A DNA stretch of 14,628 nt, taken from positions 294-14,921 of the forward strand of contig DKBG01000127.1 in NCBI GenBank assembly GCA_002451155.1, read 5' to 3'. This stretch comes from Ignavibacteria bacterium UBA6906 (GTDB lineage Bacteria; Bacteroidota; Ignavibacteria; UBA10030; UBA6906). A program made the translations under genes and the position numbers. Below the pieces are notes generated by a model. It saw nothing but the letters and a program-made list of their open reading frames with translations. It did no database searches and was not told the DNA's origin. Below, one piece after another: positions 1 through 6,234 of the stretch. Numbering within the stretch: the first letter of the stretch is position 1; the number at the start of each line of letters is the position of its first letter.

Positions 1-771
1 GTGGCCTGGCATGTGGCCCTCTACCTCTCCACCCAGTTCGTCGAGTTCTGCCCGGCGGTCTTCGAATGGCTGGGAGTGGACCGGTTTCGGCGCTGGGCGT
101 TGAAGGTGACGATCGGGGCGACCATCTTCGGCGTCATTCTCTCCACGCTCCACCAGTCCGCCCTGGGCGCGCTCTTGCTGCTCGCCCCAGCCAAGATGCA
201 TCCGCTCTGGTATTCGCCCTACCTGCCGTTGCTGTTCTTTGTCTCCAGCATCTTCGGCGGGCTTTCGATGATCATCGTTGAGAGCACCCTCATCCGCCGG
301 TTTCTCCCGCAGCGGATGGACCCCGGCAACCGCCAGACCCTGGACGGGCTCACGCTCGGGTTGGGAAAAGGCGCCGCTTTGACGCTGTTCACGTACTTCG
401 CCTTGAAGATGGTTGCTTTGGCTCACGGCCACCACTGGGATCTGCTCGGCACGAATTATGGCGTGTGGTTCGTAGTCGAGATGCTGGGTTTCGTGCTCGT
501 GCCGTGCTTCCTGTTTGTCGCGGGGGTGCGGAAGGCCCGGGCGGGCATTGTGCGTCTGGCGGCGGTCTTCGCCATCGCGGGCGTCATCGCTAACCGCTTC
601 ACCGTGTCGATGTTTGCGTTCAACTGGGAACTGCCTCATCGCGAGTTCTTTTACGGGAAGGAGGTTCTCGTTGTCGGGACCATCCTGGCCATCGAAATCC
701 TGGTGTACCGCTGGATCGTGAACCGGCTTCCTGTCCACATGGAACATCCCCGCTACGAAGGGTCGCACTAA
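1..771 (+). CDS. hybB: HybB/NrfD-family integral membrane subunit, 5'-truncated
   Basis: This is the C-terminal 256 residues of a polytopic membrane protein of the HybB/NrfD (polysulfide-reductase-like) family. Such subunits sit in the inner membrane and pass electrons between the quinone pool and a periplasmic or extracytoplasmic oxidoreductase such as a [NiFe]-hydrogenase. The segments TQFVEFCPAVFEWLG, STLHQSALGALLLLAP and LHP-like MHPLWYSPYLPL are strongly HybB-like, and there are about six hydrophobic helices. The frame is open at base 1 and family members are near 380-400 residues, so the true start lies outside the window and the GTG at position 1 is an ordinary valine codon. The stop TAA (769-771) lies inside the left terminal repeat of the IS that follows, so the element supplies the end of the gene. 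The tail NRLPVHMEHPRYEGSH looks close to the usual C-terminus, so function may be kept. The family call is firm; the exact complex is unknown. Confidence 0.88.
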   Translation: MAWHVALYLSTQFVEFCPAVFEWLGVDRFRRWALKVTIGATIFGVILSTLHQSALGALLLLAPAKMHPLWYSPYLPLLFFVSSIFGGLSMIIVESTLIRRFLPQRMDPGNRQTLDGLTLGLGKGAALTLFTYFALKMVALAHGHHWDLLGTNYGVWFVVEMLGFVLVPCFLFVAGVRKARAGIVRLAAVFAIAGVIANRFTVSMFAFNWELPHREFFYGKEVLVVGTILAIEILVYRWIVNRLPVHMEHPRYEGSH

Positions 772-789
772 GCCGTATCCATGCAGTAG
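768..789 (+). repeat. Left terminal inverted repeat of the IS1380-family element
   Basis: The sequence is CTAAGCCGTA, then TCC, then ATGCAGTAG. It matches the reverse complement of 2267-2288 at 19 of 22 positions, differing only in the three middle bases. Its bases 2-4 form the TAA stop codon of the upstream hybB-like gene. Confidence 0.85.
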
Positions 790-823
790 GAAGCTGATTG
801 GGAGGTTGATTTTGCATAACCGG

Positions 824-2233
824 CTACGTCAGTGGCGGACGGTTTTCTACTGCATTGCAGTTGGGAAAGGGCGATAAGAGCTTGTCCCAGAGCCGCCGCC
901 ACCAGTCTCGTTCCTTGTGTGGCACGGCCAGTTTGATGGTCGTGCGTCCTTGGGCGTTGCTAATGACTCCGGCAGTGACAAAGAGCCAGTAGCGAAGTGT
1001 GCCGATCGTAACTGCTTCCAGCCATCCAAGCTTGCGCTCGAATAGGACCACGAGATTGTGCGCCAGAACTCCCAGGCTCAGGGCCGCTTCAGTGGCCCAG
1101 AAACTTTTGCAGGCCAATTCGGGTAATCCGTAGCCGGCGTCGAGTTCTTTGATGATGTTTTCGCAGGCTGCCCGACCGTTGTACTCCCTCCACACGGCCA
1201 GCGGCTTTTCTGTCCGCGGCAAATTGGTGACTAGTCCCTGGTATAGATATGCCGGACAGTCGAAAAGCATCTTGCCGCCGCTGCGCCCCGGGGTGTCTTT
1301 GACCCGGTGGCGTATAATGATCAGCCGGGCAGTGGCCGGCCAGTCCTTTTCCCGATAATCCAATTCAGCCACTTCAGTCCCTGGGATTTCGGTGGCTTGC
1401 CATGCGGTCTCTTGCTTGATGAACCCTTGGAGTGGACGGCTCAACCGGGCCGCCACCACGAATCTAAGTTTGAGCCTTTCCCAAAGCATTAACAGTGCTC
1501 CCACGCAGAAACCCGAGTCGGCCCGAACCACTCGCAACTGAATATGCCGGGGCAGGTTCTCCCATAGATCCAGAAAGAAATTCTCGATGTTGTTGGCGCA
1601 ACTGCTGTTGCCCGGGCGCAGCCAGAAACTGGCCACCAGACGCACTTCGCTCAGCACGGCCAAAAGCGGATGCAAGCAGGGCTTGGTCCCCAAGCGGGTG
1701 TAGCCCACAGCCACTCCCTCCTGATGACCGTCTTCGTGCAAGAGCCGCGTCGAATCCAAATCCAGCGCGTAGCCGCCGGGCCGACTGGGCAGCCGTTCCT
1801 CTCACCAGCGCCAGAGCGGGCGGAAGGTCGCCAGGTTTTTGCCGGCGCTGGTGAACCCTTGGAAAAACCGGGTGAAACTGGACTGGCTGCCGATGCGCTG
1901 GATGGCCAAGAGCGTCGGCAGCATTACGTCGTTGCGCAGGTAGGCCAGTTGGGCCAGCTTCTGCGCGCCCGCCAGGATGCCGGCCAGGAAGCCCAAGGCC
2001 AGATCGGCCACTGGAATGCCCCGGGTCTTGTGGTGGGGCAGAACTCGCGCCAGCAACTGACCGAAGCGGTGCCAGTGCAGGAATCCGGCGAAGGTCAGCA
2101 GCCCCGCCCGGCCGCTGACTTTCTGGTCGGTGAAGCCGATTTGGATGGTTTGTTCTGCGGTTCGGAGTTTAATGAATTCGGTCACTGTTTGGTGACCGGA
2201 TTCTCCGGTGTGATTCGAGGTGGTATTTCGCAT
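824..2233 (-). pseudogene. IS1380-family DDE transposase, interrupted by an in-frame TGA
   Basis: The gene runs from an ATG at 2233 to a TAG at 824-826, about 469 codons, a normal IS1380 transposase length. A TGA at 1802-1804 splits it in one continuous frame, leaving a 143-residue N-terminal piece (ending FRPLWRW) and a 325-codon C-terminal piece (beginning EERLPSRPGGYALDLDST). All three acidic catalytic positions of the DDE domain lie after the stop: the Asp in LDLDST, the Asp in VVRADSGFC and the Glu in RAACENIIKELDAGYG. The N-terminal piece alone therefore cannot catalyse transposition. A single base change from TGG, CGA or TGC would explain the stop. Neighbouring genes use TGA as a normal terminator, so a changed genetic code is unlikely. 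Internal restart at the TTG at 1759 would lose residues before the first catalytic Asp motif. A sequencing error is the main alternative. Confidence 0.85.
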
Positions 2234-2266
2234 CCACCAATCACTTCCAGACAGTGACCGCTTTGA

Positions 2267-2288
2267 CTACTGCATACTTACGGCTTAG
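2267..2288 (-). repeat. Right terminal inverted repeat of the IS1380-family element
   Basis: Read on the minus strand this is CTAAGCCGTA, then AGT, then ATGCAGTAG, the partner of 768-789. It lies about 34 bases upstream of the transposase start. Confidence 0.85.
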
Positions 2289-2637
2289 CCAGCCGGTTGG
2301 CCGGTTCGGCGATTGGATACCAGCGGAGGACGCCGGCGAACGGCACAAGTCATTGGCGCTCAATCAGTTAGAGAGTGCCGGCCCTCTGGGGATGTGCGGC
2401 AGATCGGCTCTGGGGAGCCCGGAAGCCCGCGCCCTCAGCAGGTGGATGAAGGAGCGACGGTTAGCTTAGGGAGACGCCCCCGGTTGGGCGCGCGGAAGAG
2501 GGTCGTCACATCGCCCACGGGGGTAGCGTAGTAGCCGCGATAGATCGCGCCGCGCTTGAGTGTCTTAGAAGAGGCTCCGTCTGGTCTGTCGTGGGTAGGG
2601 GCTACGGGAGTTGACGCGGAGGATGAACAGCTCTGCT
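2289..2637. other. Gene-free stretch between the IS and the thymidylate synthase gene
   Basis: I see no convincing gene here. On the plus strand the reading frame that would continue the hybB-like gene if the IS were removed exactly stays open to a TAG ending at 2469. That 60-codon tail has no recognisable domain and may be open by chance in GC-rich DNA. A small palindrome CGCGA-TAGA-TCGCG sits at 2536-2549. No promoter or T-rich terminator stands out. Confidence 0.5.
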
Positions 2638-3480
2638 TCACGCCTTCCCCATGGCCTGCGCTTTCTCCAGAATAGCGGGCCGCGCCTCCTCCATCATCTC
2701 CCGCACGTCTTCGTAGCGCAGCGTGCGCTGCTCGAAAGAGCGCTTCTGCAGCATCCCCAGGAAGCGCCCCTCGAACTCTTTGAAGTAGGACCCGTAGATG
2801 TGGTAGCTGTCCACCATGTGGCAGTAGCGTCCCACCACCACCGGTCGCCCGCTCAATTCGGCGATGTGCCGCGCGATCCGTTGCTGCAGTTGCACCAGCG
2901 CGAAGATGTTCATGAACGCCGCCTTGTAGGCGTCGTTCGAGCGGAACCGCACGTTCATGCTCAACACCCGCTCGCCTTCCTGCTCCAGCAGGCGGCACCA
3001 GACGCTTTGCATGCACGCCGGGTCGTAGCAGTCGTTGTCCTCCCACACCTTCCAGGTGATCGCCTGTGCACGGCGGGTATGGGGAGCTTGAGCGAGTTTT
3101 TGAGCAACCATTTCGATCTGATCGAATGGTTGAAGCGAGGGAACTTCATAGCGAAACAATCTCTGGTGGTAAGTGTATTCCCACCGAGTGTCTGATGGGT
3201 CACGGCGGTCCCGAACAAGATGGTCCTTGATGCCCTCGAGCACCTCCATGACATATTCCTGGAGATCTTCGGGGCCTCCGGGAAAATCGCGGTGAATCAT
3301 CGGCTCTGCCAGAGGATCCAGCACCGTGAGACACATTGTTGCATCCTTGCTGGGGGGGTCGTCTGGTTTGTCGTACTGGGTCTTGATGGTACAGCCGTTC
3401 CGATGGAGCTCTATCAGAGAGTTTTCCCAGGCGCGGGCAATTGAATCGCCTTCAACATGCAGAATGGGAATGCCGGTCAT
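2638..3480 (-). CDS. thyA: Thymidylate synthase, methanogen/archaeal type
   Basis: The 280-residue product matches the thymidylate synthase family, which makes dTMP from dUMP with a methylene-folate donor in the cytoplasm. The methanogen-type branch is indicated by HTRRAQAITWKVWED (134-148), DPACMQSVWCR (153-163, with Cys156 at the expected catalytic position), RSNDAYKAAFMN (180-191, the RSxDxxxGxPFN counterpart) and DSYHIYGSYF (224-233, the HxY dUMP-binding counterpart). Classic bacterial ThyA has PPCHxxxQF and LGIPFN instead. The ATG at 3480 follows AGGGAAGGA at about 8-9 nt spacing, which supports the start. It reads in the same direction as the DUF6600-like gene but 254 nt away, so shared transcription is uncertain. 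Closely related deoxynucleotide hydroxymethylases are an alternative but less likely. The family call is firm; the exact folate or pterin donor cannot be read from the sequence. Confidence 0.87.
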   Translation of the reverse strand: MTGIPILHVEGDSIARAWENSLIELHRNGCTIKTQYDKPDDPPSKDATMCLTVLDPLAEPMIHRDFPGGPEDLQEYVMEVLEGIKDHLVRDRRDPSDTRWEYTYHQRLFRYEVPSLQPFDQIEMVAQKLAQAPHTRRAQAITWKVWEDNDCYDPACMQSVWCRLLEQEGERVLSMNVRFRSNDAYKAAFMNIFALVQLQQRIARHIAELSGRPVVVGRYCHMVDSYHIYGSYFKEFEGRFLGMLQKRSFEQRTLRYEDVREMMEEARPAILEKAQAMGKA

Positions 3481-3734
3481 AGGTATATTCCTTCCCTCGA
3501 CACACTCAATTGAAAATCAGGATTTGGGTAACGGAGATGTGGACCTCCGTCGGTAGGATGTCACGCTCGCTATTCTCTTCTGCCCCTCGTGAGATCGACT
3601 TCAGGTGCGGCGCCTTCCGCAGGACCCGCGTAAAGGGATTGCACACGGTGGCCGAGGGACTTTCCACATGCGTCGAATTCGCAGGGAGAAACGCAGGCAC
3701 GACCAGAAGTTTCGATTGAACCCCCTGTTTAGGT

Positions 3735-4643
3735 CTATCGCGGCTTTCGCTCTTCACGCGACCGGGACGGTTTGCTTTCTGGCTTCGTAGTATCTGCTTC
3801 GATCGGCGTTCCTCGTGGTACCTCCCCCGGAGGAGCTGTTCGTGTCTGGCCTGATTCGCGAGTACGCGGTGGGGGCGACGGATTTTTCTCTTCCGCAGGG
3901 GGTGGCGGCGGAATCCCGCCGGCTCCGCCGCGAGTCTGGTCTCCTGTGATGCGTACCTGCGTGAGCGACTTTCCTCCGGAACGAACTTTTTGCGTTTCTG
4001 TGCGAAGTTGTGGTACCGGTCGCGCGGCGTACCGTTCAATCAGGCCAACATCCGGGGGACGTTGTGTCGCGCTTCCCCCGGTGGAGCGAAGCGACGGCAT
4101 GTTCCGAAGATGGTATTGTGTGACATTATCGAATGTGAACGTCCGAGTTGGAACAACAATCCAGAGAATCGCTGGATCAGAGGGGGGAGGCGGAGTGTGA
4201 CCCGGAACCATGGGGGACCATCCAATATACCGATCGCTCACGAACCACTGGACACGAGCGGGCGACCAATCATACCCGGGGACCCAGACCCAGCCGCTGG
4301 CTCCCGCGAAGACCCAGTAGCCGTAGTGATAGACCACCCACCCGTACGGTTCCGATGAGTCCCAGTACCAGCCCCGGTCCGTCCAGAGCCAGCGACCGTC
4401 GGCAAAGGGTCTCCAGCTCTGCGCCGCCTGTGGTTGCCAGACGTTGCCGTATGGCTGGAGCTCGAACCACTGGCCGTACTGGTCAAGCATGGGGAAGGGG
4501 GGCTCCGGAGCACGGGAGACATTCCGGATCGTACAACCTGAATAGACCAGACAGACGAAGGCTATCAATCCAATTTCAAACGAAAACTGGAGATTGAAAG
4601 AGAATTGTCGACCCTCCCAGAATCTTCTGATGAAACGCGTCAT
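3735..4643 (-). CDS. Tryptophan-rich DUF6600-like lipoprotein
   Basis: The product is predicted to be 302 residues. A hydrophobic N-terminal segment (about 22-36) ends in LVYSGC, with Cys37 as a likely lipid-modified residue; Tyr at -3 of the lipobox is unusual. Residues about 55-150 carry repeated W-rich motifs (WRPFADGRWLW, GWYWDSSEPYGW, YHYGYWVF, GWVWVPGYDWSPARVQW) typical of DUF6600/YXWGXW-type envelope proteins of unknown function. The last 60 residues are Pro-, Arg- and Ser-rich and probably disordered. The ATG at 4643 is preferred over an in-frame ATG at 4736: it follows GGATGGAG with about 7 nt spacing, gives a normal signal sequence, and overlaps the TGA of threonine synthase as ATGA, suggesting translational coupling. 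Function is not known. Confidence 0.75.
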   Translation of the reverse strand: MTRFIRRFWEGRQFSFNLQFSFEIGLIAFVCLVYSGCTIRNVSRAPEPPFPMLDQYGQWFELQPYGNVWQPQAAQSWRPFADGRWLWTDRGWYWDSSEPYGWVVYHYGYWVFAGASGWVWVPGYDWSPARVQWFVSDRYIGWSPMVPGHTPPPPSDPAILWIVVPTRTFTFDNVTQYHLRNMPSLRSTGGSATQRPPDVGLIERYAARPVPQLRTETQKVRSGGKSLTQVRITGDQTRGGAGGIPPPPPAEEKNPSPPPRTRESGQTRTAPPGEVPRGTPIEADTTKPESKPSRSREERKPR

Positions 4644-5770
4644 GGGCCATCTCCATCCAGGAGTGAAAGCAATTTTTCCGTTGACTTGAGTCCGCTTCCC
4701 GTCAGCGGGCATACCACCTGTTCGTCGCGCGGGCAATCACGGAGGTAACTTCGCAGTCCTGCCACCACCGCCGCCGACGTGGGTTCGATATAGAAACCGA
4801 GCCGGGCCATGAGCTGAAGTGACTCGATGATCTCTGCCTCCTCGACAGCAAGAAAGCGGCCGCCACTCTTCCGCACTGCCTTCAGCATCTGGGATCCCCG
4901 GACCGGTTCGGCGATGGCTATACCCTCAGCGAGGGTCTGTTGAGCGTGCACGGAGGGAACCCGTCCGTCCGGTGAGTTGTATCCCCTAACGAGAGGATCG
5001 CAAGCGGCCGACTGAACGGCAATCAGTCTGGGAAGCGCACCAATAAGGCCGGCTCCGTACAACTCGTTAAATCCAATCGCGGCACCAAGGAGAAGTGTCC
5101 CATTTCCAGCCGGCAGGACCACCGAGTCCGGCGCCTTCCATCCCATCTGCTCGCAGACCTCGTAGGCAAACGTCTTCGTCCCCTGGAGAAAGAACGGATT
5201 CCAGGAATGACTTGCATAGTAGGCAGACTCGGCGGCGAGCAGTGCGGCCCTGGCCGTCTCTTCTCTGGACCCCCGAATCTGGCAGACGTCAGCCCCGTAA
5301 TAGCGGAGCTGTGCCAGTTTTGCCGGCGACGTCCCTTCGGGGACAAAGATCTGGCAGGAGATCATTCCGCGCGCGCTGTAAGCAGCCACGGCGCAGCCGG
5401 CGTTCCCTGAGGAATCCTGGACGACCGAATCTACACCGAGTTCCCGCACCTTGCTGAGAAGAACGGACGCTCCCCGGTCCTTATATGACCCGGTCTGGAA
5501 GATATATTCCTGTTTCAGAAGAACTTCCCGACCGTCGATCGCCTGGCGGAGCAGGGGAGTGAACCCCTCGCCGAATGTGAGAATTGAGGCGTCATCACCG
5601 ATAGGGATCGCTTCACGGTACCGCCACATCGTAGGAGGGCGACGGCTGATCCTCGCCGGGTCAATGACGGGGGTCCATTCAAGGTCAAGGATTCCTCCAG
5701 CGTCGCATTTCCAGCGGGGCTGGTCAACCGGATAGCGAATCCCGGTGGTCGTGGAGAGCAGGGCGGTCAT
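4640..5770 (-). CDS. thrC: Threonine synthase (PLP-dependent)
   Basis: The 376-residue product is a fold-type II PLP enzyme that best fits threonine synthase, which converts O-phosphohomoserine to threonine in the cytoplasm. Evidence: TFGEGFTPLL (65-74), FQTGSYKDRGAS (91-102) with Lys97 as the Schiff-base lysine, DSSGNAGCAVAAYSARG as the phosphate/carboxylate-binding loop, LPAGNGTLLLGAA as the PLP-phosphate loop, and TGSGLKS near the C-terminus. The N-terminal RWKCDAGGILDLEW resembles the zinc-ribbon-like start of archaeal-type ThrC, but only one cysteine of the usual pair set remains. The ATG at 5770 is preferred over 5893 because the extra 41 residues look non-coding and the protein then begins where homologues do. 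It has only a weak ribosome site, but overlaps the stop of a possible small ORF as ATGA. Its own stop overlaps the next start in the same way. A threonine dehydratase-like or other PLP lyase is less likely. Confidence 0.85.
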   Translation of the reverse strand: MTALLSTTTGIRYPVDQPRWKCDAGGILDLEWTPVIDPARISRRPPTMWRYREAIPIGDDASILTFGEGFTPLLRQAIDGREVLLKQEYIFQTGSYKDRGASVLLSKVRELGVDSVVQDSSGNAGCAVAAYSARGMISCQIFVPEGTSPAKLAQLRYYGADVCQIRGSREETARAALLAAESAYYASHSWNPFFLQGTKTFAYEVCEQMGWKAPDSVVLPAGNGTLLLGAAIGFNELYGAGLIGALPRLIAVQSAACDPLVRGYNSPDGRVPSVHAQQTLAEGIAIAEPVRGSQMLKAVRKSGGRFLAVEEAEIIESLQLMARLGFYIEPTSAAVVAGLRSYLRDCPRDEQVVCPLTGSGLKSTEKLLSLLDGDGP

Positions 5771-5919
5771 CGTGCGGCCATGGCGTCCAGCCCGACATGA
5801 CAGCCACAGCGGAGCACAGAGACTGGAACGACTCTTGGCACCTGGCAATACGTGCCCACCGCCCGCGTATTGACAGCGTGTTCGGCGCCCCACGATGAGC
5901 CGTCAGATATATGTTTCAT
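5767..5919 (-). CDS. Possible 50-residue ORF overlapping the thrC start
   Basis: A short frame begins at ATG 5919 (MKHISDGSSWGAEH) and ends with a TGA that overlaps the thrC start codon as ATGA (5770-5767), the same junction seen between thrC and its downstream neighbour. GGAG lies about 11 nt before the ATG and about 8 nt before an in-frame GTG at 5922. The C-terminal part has three cysteines (CQVP, LRCGCHVG). The frame is open upstream to a TGA near 5989. I do not recognise a family and it could be chance; the overlap is the main reason to list it. Confidence 0.3.
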   Translation of the reverse strand: MKHISDGSSWGAEHAVNTRAVGTYCQVPRVVPVSVLRCGCHVGLDAMAAR

Positions 5920-6234
5920 CACGTTCAGCACTCCGGTCACCCGGCCCAGCGCGGTAAAGACGTCCGGATCAGGGATTTCCGAAACTCATTGTCTTGGCGT
6001 CGGCCGATCCCACCACAGAGGGATCCCGCCGGGACCGGAACCAGAGGAGCCCTGAGAGAGCCACCACCCCCTCGTGAATGACGGCCAGGGGATCCCGCTC
6101 GCGGGGGACGGGAGAGTCGCCGGCAGAATTGACCTCAACAGAGCCCACATACACCGATAAATATACTGCAATCGTGCGCGCAAGGCAACAGCACGGATAG
6201 GGTAAGAGGGAGAGGTGGGATAACTGTGAGCGGG
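5920..6234. other. Intergenic stretch between the sensor kinase gene and the thrC cluster
   Basis: I see no convincing gene. Short frames on both strands lack ribosome sites and recognisable protein features. No clear T-rich terminator for the kinase gene and no strong promoter for the thrC cluster can be picked out by eye. Confidence 0.4.

Larger units (their letters stand above)
768..2288 (-). mobile_element. IS1380-family insertion sequence (about 1521 bp)
   Basis: The element is bounded by imperfect inverted repeats, each reading CTAAGCCGTA-N3-ATGCAGTAG inward (19 of 22 bases match), and carries one transposase frame on the minus strand. Size, single-gene layout and the transposase motifs fit the IS1380 family. 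No target duplication is seen next to the ends: CGCA lies on the left and CCAG on the right, although this family usually leaves about 4 bp. The transposase has an in-frame stop, so this copy is probably not autonomous. Confidence 0.85.

Noticed and set aside
1802..1804. TGA in the transposase as selenocysteine or a reassigned codon
   Set aside because: No selenocysteine-insertion hairpin is apparent, the family has no known selenocysteine at this site, and other genes in the window end in TGA.
2393..2469. Plus-strand frame starting MCGRSALGSPEARAL, resembling the MCGR start of SRAP/HMCES proteins
   Set aside because: The likeness ends after a few residues, the frame stops within 25 codons and there is no ribosome site; the catalytic context of that family is absent.
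3506..4039. 177-codon minus-strand frame
   Set aside because: It overlaps the DUF6600-like lipoprotein gene in another frame and has a low-complexity, Arg-rich composition typical of a shadow.
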